From Aestuariivirga litoralis (GTDB lineage: Bacteria; Pseudomonadota; Alphaproteobacteria; Rhizobiales; Aestuariivirgaceae), in the NCBI RefSeq assembly GCF_003234965.1, contig NZ_QKVK01000004.1, forward strand, positions 301,038 to 365,037: DNA of 64,000 bases, in the 5' to 3' direction. The notes under the pieces were generated by a model, which searched no databases, was not told where the DNA came from, and worked only from the letters and a program-made list of their open reading frames with translations. Of the stretch, positions 20,337 through 31,728 are shown piece by piece. Numbering within the stretch: position 1 is the first letter of the stretch; every line of letters starts with the position of its first letter. Made by a program: the position numbers and the translations under genes.

Positions 20337-21347
20337 ATGCCCGCAGCCGTCAGCTTCCAGCACGTGTCACGTCACTTCGGCCAGGTGAAGGCCGTCGATG
20401 ACGTGTCTCTCGATATTGCCGAGGGCGAGTTCTTCGCCATGCTGGGGCCGTCCGGGTCAGGCAAGACAACCTGCCTCCGCCTCATCGCCGGTTTCGAGCA
20501 GCCCACTTCGGGCCATATCGAGATCTTCGGCGAGACGGCCGAGGGGCTTCCACCCTACAAGCGCAACGTCAACACTGTCTTCCAGGACTACGCCCTGTTC
20601 CCGCACATGACGGTGGGCGAGAACGTCGCCTATGGCCTCATGATCAAGGGCGTCGCGCGGGCTGAACGCGAGGCCAAGGCGCTGGAGGCCCTGGCCATGG
20701 TCAAGCTCAAGGGCTTTGACCAGCGCCGGCCGTCGCAGCTTTCCGGTGGCCAGCGCCAGCGCGTGGCGCTCGCCCGCGCCCTCGTCAACCAGCCCAAGGT
20801 GCTGTTGCTCGACGAGCCCCTCGGCGCGCTCGATCTCAAGCTGCGCGAGCAGATGCAGGAAGAATTGAAGGCGCTGCAGAAGCAACTCGGCATCACCTTT
20901 GTCTTCGTGACCCATGACCAGGGCGAGGCCCTCTCGATGGCCAACCGCGTGGCGATCTTCAACGAGGGCAGGATTGTGCAGGCAGGCTCGCCAGCCGACG
21001 TCTATGAACGCCCCCGCTCGCGTTTCGTCGCCGATTTCGTGGGCTCATCCAACGTCCTCCCGCCCGATTTCGCAGCGGCCCATGGTGGCACGCTGGCGTG
21101 GACCAGCCTTCGCCCGGAAAAGATCCGCCTGGCGGGGGGCCATGAAACTCTGCCCAGTGGCCAGTTCGGCGTCACCGGCCGCGTTGCCTCCGTGAACTAT
21201 CAGGGTGCCGTCACCCGGATCGCCGTCGACGTGAACGGCACGCGCATCGCGGCTGCCCTGCCTGCGGGCATGACCGCAATCCAGGAAGGCGAGACAGTGA
21301 CCCTCGCCTGGGACGCGGACAATCTCGTTGCAATGGATGCCGCATGA
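20337..21347 (+). CDS. spermidine/putrescine-type ABC transporter ATP-binding protein
   Basis: A 336-residue ATPase: Walker A GPSGSGKTT, signature LSGGQRQR, Walker B LLLDEPLGALD, and a C-terminal TOBE regulatory domain (about 250-335) as in PotA/PotG. It overlaps the next permease gene by ATGA. Confidence 0.93.
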   Translation: MPAAVSFQHVSRHFGQVKAVDDVSLDIAEGEFFAMLGPSGSGKTTCLRLIAGFEQPTSGHIEIFGETAEGLPPYKRNVNTVFQDYALFPHMTVGENVAYGLMIKGVARAEREAKALEALAMVKLKGFDQRRPSQLSGGQRQRVALARALVNQPKVLLLDEPLGALDLKLREQMQEELKALQKQLGITFVFVTHDQGEALSMANRVAIFNEGRIVQAGSPADVYERPRSRFVADFVGSSNVLPPDFAAAHGGTLAWTSLRPEKIRLAGGHETLPSGQFGVTGRVASVNYQGAVTRIAVDVNGTRIAAALPAGMTAIQEGETVTLAWDADNLVAMDAA

Positions 21348-22273
21348 GCGCCCTTGCCACCACGGCCCCGCGCGGCGGACTTTCGGACTTCTTCTACCGC
21401 AATTCCGGGCTGCTCACCCTCGCGCTGCTGTTGCCGCCACTCCTGTGGATCGGCATCGTCTATCTGGGCTCGCTCTTGGCCCTGCTGCTGCAGAGCTTCT
21501 ATTCGCTCGATGAATTCTCGGGGCTGATCGTCCACGAATTCACCCTCACCACCTACGGACACCTGTTCACCGCCACCAACCTGACGATCATCCTGCGCAC
21601 CGCCGTGATGGCGGCAGTCGTCACCATCGCCAGCGCCATGCTTGCCTTTCCCATCGCCTATTACGCAGCGCGCTATGCGCGTGGTGGCTGGAAGGCGCTG
21701 TTCTATCTGGCAGTGATGATGCCGCTGTGGTCGAGTTACCTCGTCAAGGTCTATGCCTGGAAGCTGATCCTCGCCAAGGAGGGGATCATCACCTGGGTGG
21801 CGGACAAGCTCCACGTGGGTTGGCTGCTCGACGCGCTGCTTAGCCTGCCGGTGATCGGCGGCTCGTCGCTGTCCTTCAGCTATATCGGCACCTTCATCGT
21901 CTTCGTCTATATCTGGCTCCCCTACATGATCCTGCCCACGCAGGCGGCGCTGGAGCGCGTGCCGAAGAATTTCATCGAGGCCTCGGCCGACCTCGGTGCC
22001 TCGCCGCGCCAGACCTTCCGGACGGTGATCCTGCCCTTGGCCCTGCCGGGCGTCATCGCGGGCTCGATCTTCACCTTCTCGCTGACGCTCGGCGACTACA
22101 TCATCCCGCAAATCGTGGGAAATTCGCGGCCCTTCATCGGCACTACGGTCTATGCGCTGCAGGGCACCGCGGGCGACATTCCGCTGGCCGCGGCCTTCAC
22201 CGTCGTGCCTGTCGTCATCATGGGCATCTATCTGGTGATCGCCCGGCGCATGGGGGCCTTCGATGCGCTCTGA
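21344..22273 (+). CDS. spermidine/putrescine-type ABC transporter permease (PotB/PotH type)
   Basis: A 309-residue inner-membrane permease with six predicted segments. The coupling loop is [19 protein letters not shown]. It starts inside the ATPase stop (ATGA) and overlaps the second permease by 11 bases, so the subunits are translationally coupled. Confidence 0.93.
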   Translation: MSALATTAPRGGLSDFFYRNSGLLTLALLLPPLLWIGIVYLGSLLALLLQSFYSLDEFSGLIVHEFTLTTYGHLFTATNLTIILRTAVMAAVVTIASAMLAFPIAYYAARYARGGWKALFYLAVMMPLWSSYLVKVYAWKLILAKEGIITWVADKLHVGWLLDALLSLPVIGGSSLSFSYIGTFIVFVYIWLPYMILPTQAALERVPKNFIEASADLGASPRQTFRTVILPLALPGVIAGSIFTFSLTLGDYIIPQIVGNSRPFIGTTVYALQGTAGDIPLAAAFTVVPVVIMGIYLVIARRMGAFDAL

Positions 22274-23075
22274 GCCCGCCGCTTCGCTACCCCTCCGGCT
22301 GGCCGCCATCGGCGGCTTGCTGTTCCTCCACATCCCGCTGGCGCTGATCATCCTCTATGCCTTCACCACCGAGGAGAAGAGCTTCCAGTTCCCGCCACCG
22401 GGCCTGACGCTCCGCTGGTTCTCGGTCGCGTGGTTCGACCGGCCGGACATCTGGGGGCCGCTCTGGCTGTCGGTGAAGGTGGCTGTGCTCGCCACGCTGA
22501 TCGCGCTGGTGCTGGGCACACTCGCCGCCGCAGCCCTCTGGCGGGCGCGCTTCTTCGGCAAGGATTCGATCTCGCTCCTGTTCATCCTGCCGATCGCGCT
22601 TCCCGGCATCATCACCGGCATCGCGCTGCGCTCGGCCTTCGACATCATGTCGATCCCGTTCTCGACCTGGACCATCGTTCTGGGGCACGCCACCTTCTGC
22701 ATCGTGGTGGTCTACAACAATGCGCTCGCCCGCTTCCGGCGGCTTTCCGGCAGCATGATCGAGGCCTCGATGGACCTTGGCGCCAATGGCACGCAGACCT
22801 TCCGGCACGTGATCCTGCCGCAGATCGGCTCCGCCCTTCTCGCGGGCGGCATGCTGGCCTTCGCGCTGTCCTTCGACGAGGTGATCGTCACCACCTTTAC
22901 CGCTGGCCAGCAATCCACCCTCCCGATCTGGATGCTGAACGAGCTGATCCGCCCGCGCCAGCGCCCCGTCACCAATGTGGTGGCGCTGATCGTCATCGCC
23001 GTCACCTTCCTGCCCATCCTCGCCGCCTATTACCTGACGCGCGAGGGCGAGCACACGGGCGGCTCCGGAAAGTGA
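22263..23075 (+). CDS. spermidine/putrescine-type ABC transporter permease (PotC/PotI type)
   Basis: A 270-residue second permease with the coupling loop [19 protein letters not shown] and about six membrane segments. It is the last gene of the importer operon. Its stop lies only 3 bases from the convergent stop of the CoxG-like gene. Confidence 0.93.
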   Translation: MRSEPAASLPLRLAAIGGLLFLHIPLALIILYAFTTEEKSFQFPPPGLTLRWFSVAWFDRPDIWGPLWLSVKVAVLATLIALVLGTLAAAALWRARFFGKDSISLLFILPIALPGIITGIALRSAFDIMSIPFSTWTIVLGHATFCIVVVYNNALARFRRLSGSMIEASMDLGANGTQTFRHVILPQIGSALLAGGMLAFALSFDEVIVTTFTAGQQSTLPIWMLNELIRPRQRPVTNVVALIVIAVTFLPILAAYYLTREGEHTGGSGK

Positions 23076-23078
23076 CCT

Positions 23079-23525
23079 CTAGCCGGGCTCGTTGACGGCG
23101 AGCCTGGCGAAGCTCTCGAAGAACTGGGCCGAGAGCTGCTTGGCCGTCGGCTCGATGAAACGCTGGGCGAGGCTGGCGATCTTGCCGGTCACCTGGGCAT
23201 CGACGTCATAGATCAGCTTGGTGCCTTCCGGCACGTCCTCGAGCCTGACATTGGCACCGCCGATGGCGCCGCCCATCATCGACTTGCCCTCGCCCGAGAT
23301 GCGATAGCCATTGGGCGGGTCGAGGTCGGAGAGCGTCACCGCCCCCTTGAAGCTCGCCTTCACCGGCCCCAGCTTCACCGTCACCTTGGCTTCCATCTCG
23401 GTGTCGGATTTCTTCACGATCTCCTCGCAGCCGGGAATGCACTGGCGCAGCAGTTCGGCGTCATTGAGCGCCTCCCACACCTTGATGCGCGGCACGGGGA
23501 TGATCACCTCGTCCGTAAGCTTCAT
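23079..23525 (-). CDS. CoxG-like SRPBCC-fold protein
   Basis: A 148-residue START/Bet v1-like protein. EVIIPVPRIKVWEALND at the N-terminus and the GEGKSMMGGAIGGANV stretch match the carbon monoxide dehydrogenase subunit G family, which includes membrane-anchoring proteins of molybdenum hydroxylases. No cox genes are nearby, so a CO role is unsupported. It lies 27 bases downstream of tgt and may be the end of that operon. Confidence 0.85.
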   Translation of the reverse strand: MKLTDEVIIPVPRIKVWEALNDAELLRQCIPGCEEIVKKSDTEMEAKVTVKLGPVKASFKGAVTLSDLDPPNGYRISGEGKSMMGGAIGGANVRLEDVPEGTKLIYDVDAQVTGKIASLAQRFIEPTAKQLSAQFFESFARLAVNEPG

Positions 23526-23552
23526 CTTGTCGTCCTCCCATTTCGGCAGCGA

Positions 23553-24695
23553 TTATGCCGGGATATCGCCACGCTTCCACTGTTCCTTCGTCGCAACCCG
23601 GAAGTCCTCGAACCGGCCCTCGGAGATCGCCGCCCGGATACCCTGCATCAGCGACTGGTAATAGGCGATATTGGCCCAGGACAGCAGCATCATGCCCAGC
23701 AGCTCGCCCGAGCGGATCAGGTGGTGCAGGTAGGCCCGGGAGTACCTGGACAGCGCCGGGCACGGATGTTCGGGGTCCAGCGGGCGCAGGTCATCGGCGT
23801 GCTTCGCATTCCTCAGGTTGATCTTGCCGAAGCGGGTGAAGGCCTGCCCGTGCCGCCCGGACCTCGTGGGCAGCACGCAGTCGAACATGTCGATGCCGCG
23901 GGCGACCGACTCCAGAATGTCCTCGGGCGTCCCCACCCCCATCAGGTAGCGCGGCCGGTCCTCCGGCAGGTGCGGAATGGTGTGCTCGATCGCCTGCAGC
24001 ATCAGCTCATGCCCCTCGCCCACCGCGAGGCCGCCGATGGCATAGCCCTCGAAGCCGATGGACTTGAGCCCCTCGGCACTCTCCTTGCGGAGCTTCGGGT
24101 TGATGCCGCCCTGCACGATGCCGAAATTGCCGCGCCCCGGTTGCCGCCCGAAGGCCTTGCGGGAGCGCTCGGCCCAGCGCAGCGACAGCTGCATGGCCTT
24201 CTCGGCTTCCTTCTCGGTGTGGGGATACTGGATGCACTGGTCGAGCTGCATCTGGATGTCGGAGCCCAGCAGACGCTGGATCTCCATCGCCCGCTCGGGC
24301 GAAAGTTCGTATTTCCGCCCGTCGATGTGGGACTGGAACATCGCCGACTGCTCGGTGATCTTGCGGATCTTGGACAGCGACATGATCTGGAAGCCGCCGG
24401 AATCCGTCAGGATCGGCCGCTTCCAGCCGATGAAATGGTGGAGGCCCCCCAGCTTTGCCACCTCCTCCGCCCCGGGCCGCAGCATCAGGTGGTAGGTGTT
24501 GCCGAGGATGATGTCCGCCCCCGTGCCCTCGACCTGGTCGAGATAGAGGCCCTTCACCGTGCCCACCGTGCCGACGGGCATGAAGGCCGGGGTGCGGATG
24601 TCGCCATGGAGCGTGTGGACGGTGCCGAGACGCGCAGTGCCGTCCGTGCCGTGGAGCGTGAAGCCGAATTCAGGGGTCTTTTCTTGGAGAGTCAT
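23553..24695 (-). CDS. tgt: queuine tRNA-guanine transglycosylase with a degenerate zinc site
   Basis: Exchanges guanine-34 for preQ1 in GUN-anticodon tRNAs. The 380-residue protein retains TDSGGFQ with the active-site Asp, and [13 protein letters not shown] with the nucleophile. The zinc site is odd: positions matching E. coli Cys302, Cys304, Cys307 and His333 are His310, Cys312, Leu315 and Ala341, at a constant offset of 8. The surrounding sequence (YSRAYLHHL) is well kept, so this looks like genuine loss of the metal site. It overlaps queA by ATGA, matching their linked roles. Confidence 0.92.
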   Translation of the reverse strand: MTLQEKTPEFGFTLHGTDGTARLGTVHTLHGDIRTPAFMPVGTVGTVKGLYLDQVEGTGADIILGNTYHLMLRPGAEEVAKLGGLHHFIGWKRPILTDSGGFQIMSLSKIRKITEQSAMFQSHIDGRKYELSPERAMEIQRLLGSDIQMQLDQCIQYPHTEKEAEKAMQLSLRWAERSRKAFGRQPGRGNFGIVQGGINPKLRKESAEGLKSIGFEGYAIGGLAVGEGHELMLQAIEHTIPHLPEDRPRYLMGVGTPEDILESVARGIDMFDCVLPTRSGRHGQAFTRFGKINLRNAKHADDLRPLDPEHPCPALSRYSRAYLHHLIRSGELLGMMLLSWANIAYYQSLMQGIRAAISEGRFEDFRVATKEQWKRGDIPA

Positions 24696-25750
24696 GGCGC
24701 GGGGAATAGCAGGCTGGAGTCGCCGTAGGAATAGAACCGATAATCATTCGCGATGGCATGGGCATAGGCGGAACGCATGCGCTTGAGGCCGGCGAAGGCC
24801 GAGACCAGCATGAAGAGCGTCGACTTGGGCAGGTGGAAATTGGTGACCAGCAGGTCCGTGGCCCGGAACCGGTAGCCCGGCGTGATGAAGATCTCCGTCG
24901 TCCCGGAGAAGGGCTCGAGACCGGAACTCTCGAGCAACCGCAGCGAGGTTGTTCCCACCGCCACGATCCGCCCGCCCCTGGCCCGCGCCGCCTTGAGGCG
25001 TTCGCAGGTGGCGGCGGTCACTTCGCCCCACTCGGCATGCATCCTGTGGTCCCGGGTGTCCTCCGCCTTGACCGGCAGGAAGGTTCCCGCACCCACATGC
25101 AACGTGACGAATTCCTGTGATATTCCAGAAACCTGCAGGCGTTCCATCACCTGGGGCGTGAAGTGCAGTCCAGCCGTTGGGGCGGCAACCGCACCCTCCT
25201 TCACGGCATAGATCGTCTGGTAATCCGACCTGTCCTGCGCGTCCGTGCCCCGCTTGCCGGCGATATAGGGCGGAAGCGGCATCTCGCCCACGGCGGCGAT
25301 GGCCTCGTCCAGCGCGGGGCCGTGGAAATCGAAGGCGAGCGTCACCTCGCCAGCCTCGCCTTTTTCTTCAACCGTTGCATATAAAGTCCCGAGAAGGCAT
25401 ACCTTTCCTTCTGCACCGAAGCGGACGCGATCGCCCTTCTCCAGCTTCTTGGCCGGCTTCACGAAGGCCTTCCAGCGGCTCCCGTCGAGGCGCATGTGCA
25501 GCAGCGCCTCGATCTTCGGCGTGGTGCCGAGGCGGCCCATCCGATGGCCTGAGAGCGCCGCCGGGATGACGCGGGTATTGTTGAAGACGAGCACGTCGCC
25601 AGCACGGAGGAGATCCGGGAGTTGGCGGAAAATGCGGTCCTCCAGACCATCCGGCCGCACCACCAGCAGCTTCGAGGAGTCGCGCGGGTTGGCTGGCCGC
25701 AGCGCGATACGCTCCGGCGGCAGGTCGAAGTCGAAGTCGGAGACGCGCAT
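24692..25750 (-). CDS. queA: S-adenosylmethionine:tRNA ribosyltransferase-isomerase
   Basis: Converts preQ1 in tRNA to epoxyqueuosine using the ribosyl group of SAM, the step after tgt. The 352-residue protein starts [11 protein letters not shown] and contains the family stretches [15 protein letters not shown] and PTAGLHFTP. The open frame extends to 25981, but the upstream part is a translated intergenic palindrome, so ATG 25750 is right. Order queA-tgt with a 4-base overlap. Confidence 0.95.
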   Translation of the reverse strand: MRVSDFDFDLPPERIALRPANPRDSSKLLVVRPDGLEDRIFRQLPDLLRAGDVLVFNNTRVIPAALSGHRMGRLGTTPKIEALLHMRLDGSRWKAFVKPAKKLEKGDRVRFGAEGKVCLLGTLYATVEEKGEAGEVTLAFDFHGPALDEAIAAVGEMPLPPYIAGKRGTDAQDRSDYQTIYAVKEGAVAAPTAGLHFTPQVMERLQVSGISQEFVTLHVGAGTFLPVKAEDTRDHRMHAEWGEVTAATCERLKAARARGGRIVAVGTTSLRLLESSGLEPFSGTTEIFITPGYRFRATDLLVTNFHLPKSTLFMLVSAFAGLKRMRSAYAHAIANDYRFYSYGDSSLLFPAP

Positions 25751-25777
25751 ACTGACCCCAAAAAGAATTCCCCAAAA

Positions 25778-25859
25778 CGTCATCCCGGCGAAAGCCGGGA
25801 CCCCGCTTTGGGGACCATACATGCGGAAAGCGGGGCCCCGGCTTTCGCCGGGGTGACGG
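25778..25859. repeat. intergenic palindromic repeat (GTCATCCCGGCGAAAGCCGGG family), copy 1
   Basis: An 82-bp near-perfect inverted repeat: the left arm reads CGTCATCCCGGCGAAAGCC and the right arm is its complement from 25827. It would fold into a very stable hairpin between the cyclophilin gene and queA. Related copies lie at 28155-28239 and as the ends of the element at 40680-40934. Confidence 0.85.
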
Positions 25860-25869
25860 CCTTCAGTGG

Positions 25870-26391
25870 TTACTTCGCGTCGGCCGCAACCTGCATCTTG
25901 GCGATCTTGTCCGGCTCGCGCACGGGTTCGCCGCGCTTGATGCCGTCGACGATGTCCATGCCGTCCGTCACCTTGCCCCACACCGTGTACTGGCGGTCGA
26001 GGAAGGTGGCGTCGCCGAAGCAGATGAAGAACTGGCTGTTGGCCGAGTCCGGGTTCTGCGAACGCGCCATGGAGCAGACGCCGCGCACATGCGGCTCCTT
26101 GGAGAATTCCTGCTTCAGGTTCGGCTTCTTGGAGCCGCCCATGCCGGCACTGCCGGGGCTGAAGCTGGCGGATGTGGTGTTGCCATACTGCACGTCGCCG
26201 CCCTGGGCCATGAAGCCCTCGATGACGCGGTGGAACACGACGCCATCATAGGCGCCCTCACGGGCCAGTTCCTTGATGCGGGCGACGTGGTTCGGCGCCA
26301 GGTCCGGACGGAGTTCGATGGTCACGCGGCCCTTGGGCTCGCCCTTGGCGTTGGCCACGTCGAGATAGAGGGTGTTTTCGAGATCGGCCAT
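25870..26391 (-). CDS. peptidyl-prolyl cis-trans isomerase, cyclophilin type (cytoplasmic)
   Basis: A 173-residue cyclophilin without a signal peptide. [19 protein letters not shown] is the catalytic core with the active-site Arg, and [16 protein letters not shown] is the binding-groove segment. It follows the exported homologue by 4 bases. The PpiB role (catalysed proline isomerisation in folding) is inferred from location. Confidence 0.94.
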   Translation of the reverse strand: MADLENTLYLDVANAKGEPKGRVTIELRPDLAPNHVARIKELAREGAYDGVVFHRVIEGFMAQGGDVQYGNTTSASFSPGSAGMGGSKKPNLKQEFSKEPHVRGVCSMARSQNPDSANSQFFICFGDATFLDRQYTVWGKVTDGMDIVDGIKRGEPVREPDKIAKMQVAADAK

Positions 26392-26395
26392 GTTC

Positions 26396-26908
<513 letters not shown>

Positions 26909-26959
26909 GGTATCTCCCATTGTTATCGGTGCCGTTCCTGAGGGGACAGGAACAAAATG

Positions 26960-27478
26960 TCAATGCGAAGGCTTCAGCGCTGCCGTCTTCAGGGCGGCCG
27001 CCATGACCGCCTGCGCCTCCTTCGGGATGAACAGGGTGATGTCACCCCCCATGCGGGCAATCTGCTTTACCAGCGAGGAGGCAATCATCCGGGTCGCCGG
27101 AGAGGCGGCGAGGAACACGGTCTCGATGTCGGGCGCCATGGCCCCGTTCATCTGGCCCATCTGAACCTCATAGTCGAAGTCGGTTGCATCCCTCAGGCCC
27201 CGGATGATGACGCCCGCATGGGCCTTGCGCGCGGCATCCACCGCCAGCCCGTCGAAGGTGGTGACCGAAATCTTGACGCCCGTATGTTCGGCAATGGGTT
27301 GCGTCACCTGCTCCAGCAGCGCGATGCGGGTCTCGGCGTCGATGAACGCCTGCTTGCCATGGTGCACGCCCACACCCAGCACCAGCCTGTCGACCAACCG
27401 CGCCGCCCGCGCAATGATGTCGAGGTGGCCATAGGTGACGGGGTCGAAGGAGCCTGGGTAGAAGCCGGTGCGCGCCAT
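26960..27478 (-). CDS. coaD: phosphopantetheine adenylyltransferase
   Basis: Fourth step of coenzyme A synthesis: ATP plus 4'-phosphopantetheine gives dephospho-CoA. The 172-residue protein opens FYPGSFDPVTYGHLD with the nucleotidyltransferase TxGH motif (Thr15-His18). It is separated by one base from the LysE-type gene upstream and by 51 bases from the exported cyclophilin gene. Confidence 0.97.
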   Translation of the reverse strand: MARTGFYPGSFDPVTYGHLDIIARAARLVDRLVLGVGVHHGKQAFIDAETRIALLEQVTQPIAEHTGVKISVTTFDGLAVDAARKAHAGVIIRGLRDATDFDYEVQMGQMNGAMAPDIETVFLAASPATRMIASSLVKQIARMGGDITLFIPKEAQAVMAAALKTAALKPSH

Positions 27479-27479
27479 C

Positions 27480-28091
27480 TCAGCGTCCTCTCAATGCCAT
27501 CCAGATGCCGCCGCCCATCAGGAAGCAGCCGCTGACGATTTCCAGCGCCCTGATGCGCGAGCGTGACAGGAAGCTCCCCGCCTTGCCCGCCATCAGCGCA
27601 TACATCACGTCACCGAAGCCGGCGATCACCATGAAGGTGGCGCCGAGCAGCAGGATCTGCTGCATGGCATTCGCCTCAGGGCTGATGAAGGGCGGGATCA
27701 GCGCGCCGAACAGCACCAGCATCTTGGGGTTGGACATGATGACCACGAAACCCTGCAGGAAGAAGCTGCCATTGGGCCTTGCCCGGTCCACCGCCACGGC
27801 GAGATCGCCATTGGAGCGGAACAGCTTGATCGCCAGCCACATGAGATAGAGCGCACCCGCCCAGCGCAGCACGTCGAACCACACGCCCATCACCTTGATG
27901 GCAGCACCCAGCCCAAGTGCTGCAATGGCCAGCCAGATCACGAAGCCGGCCTGCGTGCCCGCCACGTTCATGAGCCCCGCCCGGTGGCCATAGCGCAGGC
28001 TGTTGGCGATGATGACCGTGACCGTGGGTCCCGGAACGAAGGCCAGCGCCGCCGCGGCGGCAGTGAAGGCGAGGTAGGATTCGAGCGTCAT
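27480..28091 (-). CDS. LysE/RhtB-family amino acid exporter
   Basis: A 203-residue inner-membrane protein with about six hydrophobic segments. FVPGPTVTVIIANSLRYGHRAG is the N-terminal PGP motif region of the LysE/RhtB superfamily (GPTVTV... about residues 20-35). It likely exports an amino acid or derivative; the substrate is unknown. It lies one base upstream of coaD and so probably starts that operon. Confidence 0.88.
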   Translation of the reverse strand: MTLESYLAFTAAAAALAFVPGPTVTVIIANSLRYGHRAGLMNVAGTQAGFVIWLAIAALGLGAAIKVMGVWFDVLRWAGALYLMWLAIKLFRSNGDLAVAVDRARPNGSFFLQGFVVIMSNPKMLVLFGALIPPFISPEANAMQQILLLGATFMVIAGFGDVMYALMAGKAGSFLSRSRIRALEIVSGCFLMGGGIWMALRGR

Positions 28092-28154
28092 GGTGGAGTC
28101 TCCTGAAGGAAACTAGCCATGGATGGCGACCAGAGGCAAGGTTTCACAAATACC

Positions 28155-28239
28155 CGTCATCCCGGCGAAAGCGGGGACCCAGCTTTGGTTCAGCACGCGA
28201 GGGAAAGGAAGCGGTGTCCCGGCTTTCGCCGGGAGACGG
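28155..28239. repeat. intergenic palindromic repeat, copy 2
   Basis: An 85-bp imperfect inverted repeat between gyrA and the exporter gene. The left arm is CGTCATCCCGGCGAAAGC and the right arm ends GCTTTCGCCGGGAGACGG; the arms and middle are more diverged than in copy 1. Confidence 0.8.
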
Positions 28240-28249
28240 CTCAGGACAT

Positions 28250-30964
28250 TCAGCCCTCGCCTTCCTCGCCGTCCTCCTCGGTGATGTGCTCGACCGAGAC
28301 CACATGCTCGTCATCGGCCGCATTGATGACGATGACGCCTTGCGTGGAGCGGCCTGCCTTGCGGATGCCGTTCACGGGCGTGCGGATCAGCTGCCCGCCA
28401 TCGGTCACCAGCATGATCTGGTCGGCCTCTTCCACGGGGAAGCTCGCCACCAGCGGGCCGTTGCGCTCGTTCACCGCCATGGCAACGATGCCTTTGCCGC
28501 CACGGCCGGTGATGCGGTACTCGTAGGACGAGGTGCGCTTGCCATAGCCATTTGCGGAGACCGTCAGGATCACCTGCTCGGCGGCACCCATTTCTGCATA
28601 GCGCTCCTGGCTCAGCGTGAATTCGGAGGAGCCCTCCTCGTCACTGCCATTGGCCTCCTGCTCTTCACCGGCCACCGCACGCGACAGCTTGATGAAGGCC
28701 GTCCGCTCATCCGACGACGCATCGACATGGCGCAGGATCGACATGGAGATGAGGTGATCGTCATTCTCGAGACGGATGCCGCGCACGCCCGTCGAGTCAC
28801 GGCCCTTGAACACGCGGACCTCGTCCACGGCGAAGCGGATGCACTGGCCCTGCGCGGTGGTCAGCAGCACGTCGTCCTTCTCGGTGCAGATCTCGACGCC
28901 GGCGATCATGTCGCCCGCGTCGAGCTTCATGGCGATCTTGCCCGCCCGGTTGATCTGCTCGAAGTCCGAGATCTCGTTGCGCCTGACGGTGCCGGAGCGC
29001 GTGGCGAACATCAGGAACTGGCCCTCGGCCTCCGCCGCCGTTTCCGGCATGGGCAGGATGGTGGTGATGCGCTCGTCCTGCTCCAGCGGCAGGAGGTTGA
29101 TCAGCGCCTTGCCGCGCGACTGCGGCGTTCCCAGCGGCAGGCGCCAGACCTTGAGGCGATAGACCATGCCGGCAGACGAGAAGAACAGGATCGGCGTATG
29201 GGTCGAGGCGACGAAGAGCTTCGTCACGAAATCCTCTTCGCGGGTCCCGCCGGCGCCACGGCCCTTGCCTCCGCGCCGCTGCGCGCGATAGGTCGAGAGC
29301 GGCACGCGCTTGACGTAGCCTGCATGGCTCACCGTCACCACCATGTCCTCGCGCTGGATCAGGTCCTCGTCCTCGACCTCGCCCTCGTTTTCGACGATCT
29401 CGGTACGACGAGGTGTTGCGAACTCGTCGCGGATCGCCGTCAGCTCGTCCTTGATGATGCCCAGCACGCGGGCGCGCGAACGCAGGATCTCGAGATAGTC
29501 CTTGATCTCCTCGGCGAGCTTCTGCAGTTCCTCGGCGATCTCGTCGCGGCCAAGTGCCGTGAGGCGCTGCAGGCGCAGGTCGAGGATGGCGCGGGCCTGC
29601 TCGTCGGAGAGGCGATAGGTGCCCTCCTCCGTCAGCGTGTGGCGCGGGTCGGCGATGAGCGCGATGAGCGGCGCCATGTCCTTGGCCGGCCAGTCGCGCG
29701 CCATCAGGGCCTCGCGCGCTTCGCCTGCGTCCTTCGAGGTGCGGATGAGGCGGATCACCTCGTCGATGTTGGCCACCGCAATGGCGAGGCCCACCAACAC
29801 ATGTGCCCTGTCGCGCGCCTTGTTGAGCAGGAACTTGGTGCGGCGGGTGACCACTTCCTCGCGGAAGGACACGAAGGCCTGCAGCAGGTCCTTCAGGTTC
29901 ATCAGCTCGGGGCGCCCGCCGGTCAGGCAGACGTTGTTGATGCCGAAGGTCGATTGCAGCGGCGTGAAGCGATAGAGCTGGTTCAGCACGATCTCGGCCA
30001 TCGCATCGCGCTTCAGCTCGATGACGACGCGCATGCCCTGCCGGTCGGACTCGTCGCGGATGTCGGAAATGCCCTCGAGCTTCTTCTCGCGCACGAGCTC
30101 CGCGATGCGCTCGATCATCAGCGCCTTGTTCACCTGGTACGGAATCTCGGTGACGATCAGCGCCTCGCGCTCCTTGCGGATCTCCTCCACTTCGACGCGC
30201 GCACGCATCACCACCGAGCCACGGCCCGTATGGAAGGCCGACTTGATGCCCATGCGGCCGAGGATCAGGCCACCCGTCGGGAAGTCGGGACCCGGGATGA
30301 TGTTGATGAGGTCGTCGATGCTTATCCCCGGATCGTTGATCACCGCAATGCAGGCGTCAATCACTTCGCCGAGGTTATGCGGCGCCATGTTGGTGGCCAT
30401 GCCCACCGCGATGCCGCCCGAACCATTGACCAGCAGATTGGGGAAGCGCGCCGGCAGCACCGTCGGTTCGCGCTCGGAATTGTCGTAGTTGGGCTGGAAC
30501 TCAACCGTGTCCTTGTCGATGTCCTCGAGCAGCGCGTGCGCCACCTTCGCCATGCGGGACTCGGTATAGCGCATGGCCGCCGGCGGATCGCCGTCGACAG
30601 AGCCGAAATTGCCCTGGCCGTCGATCAGCGGAAGGCGGAGCGAGAAGTCCTGCGCCATGCGCACCAGCGCGTCGTAGATCGACTGGTCGCCGTGCGGGTG
30701 ATACTTACCGATGACGTCGCCGACGATGCGAGCGGATTTCCGGTAGGCCTTGTTCCAGTCATAGCCATTCTCGTTCATCGAGAACAGGATGCGCCGATGC
30801 ACGGGCTTCAGCCCGTCGCGCACGTCGGGAAGCGCGCGGCTGACGATAACGCTCATCGCGTAATCGAGATAGCTCTTGCGCATCTCCTCTTCGATGGAGA
30901 TGGGGGCGATCTCGGAAGGATTGGAGGGCGGCGTCGCGCCCTTCTGGTCGTCGTTGTCGGCCAC
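28250..30964 (-). CDS. gyrA: DNA gyrase subunit A
   Basis: The 904-residue breakage-rejoining subunit of gyrase. AMRYTESRM contains the catalytic Tyr, and QRRGGKG is the GyrA box needed for DNA wrapping by the C-terminal beta-pinwheel. In the quinolone region [10 protein letters not shown], Gln94 occupies the place of E. coli Ser83, while Asp98 matches Asp87. Start is GTG 30964. A repeat separates it from the exporter-coaD run. Confidence 0.98.
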   Translation of the reverse strand: MADNDDQKGATPPSNPSEIAPISIEEEMRKSYLDYAMSVIVSRALPDVRDGLKPVHRRILFSMNENGYDWNKAYRKSARIVGDVIGKYHPHGDQSIYDALVRMAQDFSLRLPLIDGQGNFGSVDGDPPAAMRYTESRMAKVAHALLEDIDKDTVEFQPNYDNSEREPTVLPARFPNLLVNGSGGIAVGMATNMAPHNLGEVIDACIAVINDPGISIDDLINIIPGPDFPTGGLILGRMGIKSAFHTGRGSVVMRARVEVEEIRKEREALIVTEIPYQVNKALMIERIAELVREKKLEGISDIRDESDRQGMRVVIELKRDAMAEIVLNQLYRFTPLQSTFGINNVCLTGGRPELMNLKDLLQAFVSFREEVVTRRTKFLLNKARDRAHVLVGLAIAVANIDEVIRLIRTSKDAGEAREALMARDWPAKDMAPLIALIADPRHTLTEEGTYRLSDEQARAILDLRLQRLTALGRDEIAEELQKLAEEIKDYLEILRSRARVLGIIKDELTAIRDEFATPRRTEIVENEGEVEDEDLIQREDMVVTVSHAGYVKRVPLSTYRAQRRGGKGRGAGGTREEDFVTKLFVASTHTPILFFSSAGMVYRLKVWRLPLGTPQSRGKALINLLPLEQDERITTILPMPETAAEAEGQFLMFATRSGTVRRNEISDFEQINRAGKIAMKLDAGDMIAGVEICTEKDDVLLTTAQGQCIRFAVDEVRVFKGRDSTGVRGIRLENDDHLISMSILRHVDASSDERTAFIKLSRAVAGEEQEANGSDEEGSSEFTLSQERYAEMGAAEQVILTVSANGYGKRTSSYEYRITGRGGKGIVAMAVNERNGPLVASFPVEEADQIMLVTDGGQLIRTPVNGIRKAGRSTQGVIVINAADDEHVVSVEHITEEDGEEGEG

Positions 30965-31149
30965 GGAAAACCTGTAAGCTAGCCCCGGAAAATGGGTCCA
31001 AACCGAGGCGATCCGGCCATCGATTCGGGAGTCCTCACAATCTAGGTCGTGAGGCCCTCCGGCACAATGAAAAGCTGTTGATTTTCGGGCCTAAATTCCG
31101 ATTTCAGGCGGTCCGGGGAAAGCCCCTTTCCTGCCCCTCGGGAAAGCCC

Positions 31150-31647
31150 TCAGAACGGCACTTCGTCGTCGAGGTCACGCGCCGGAATCGTGGCCCGGCC
31201 ACCCGCACCGCCGCGCGGACGGTCCATCGGGCTCGACTGGCCGAATTCGTCGCCACCGCCGCCCATGCCGCCGCCACCCATGCCACCGCCGTCACCACGG
31301 CCGCCCAGCATGGTCAGCTCGCCGCGATAGTTCTGCAGCACCACTTCGGTGGAGAACTTCTCGACGCCGTCCTTGTCGGTGTACTTGCGCGTCTGCAACT
31401 GGCCCTCGACATAGATGGTCGAGCCCTTCTTGAGATATTGCTCAGCCACCTTGGCCAGCGCCTCGTTGAAGATCACCACGCGGTGCCACTCGGTCTTCTC
31501 CTTGCGCTCGCCGGTGTTGCGGTCACGCCAGGTCTCCGAGGTGGCGAGCGACAGGTTGACGATGGGCTTGCCATCCTGGGTGTGGCGCACTTCCGGGTCG
31601 CGGCCCAGATTGCCCACGAGAATGACCTTGTTCACCGATCCTGCCAT
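31150..31647 (-). CDS. ssb: single-stranded DNA-binding protein
   Basis: A 165-residue SSB: an OB fold (about 1-110, [16 protein letters not shown]), a Gly/Met-rich linker, and the acidic tip DDEVPF that recruits repair and replication partners. Its promoter carries an SOS box between the -35 and -10 elements, so LexA control is expected. Confidence 0.97.
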   Translation of the reverse strand: MAGSVNKVILVGNLGRDPEVRHTQDGKPIVNLSLATSETWRDRNTGERKEKTEWHRVVIFNEALAKVAEQYLKKGSTIYVEGQLQTRKYTDKDGVEKFSTEVVLQNYRGELTMLGGRGDGGGMGGGGMGGGGDEFGQSSPMDRPRGGAGGRATIPARDLDDEVPF

Positions 31648-31728
31648 GACACCACTCCTTGATTTCCGGGCACCCTAGTCAAAGGCGGGTCACTGCACAG
31701 CAGCGCTCGGCGCCTTATCCACACTGCA

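Noticed and set aside
23079..23525. CoxG as evidence of carbon monoxide oxidation
   Set aside because: No coxL, coxM, coxS or accessory cox genes are present; the SRPBCC family is broad and the gene sits at the end of the tgt run.
24692..25981. Extended queA start upstream of 25750
   Set aside because: The extra N-terminus is the translated intergenic palindrome and does not resemble QueA.
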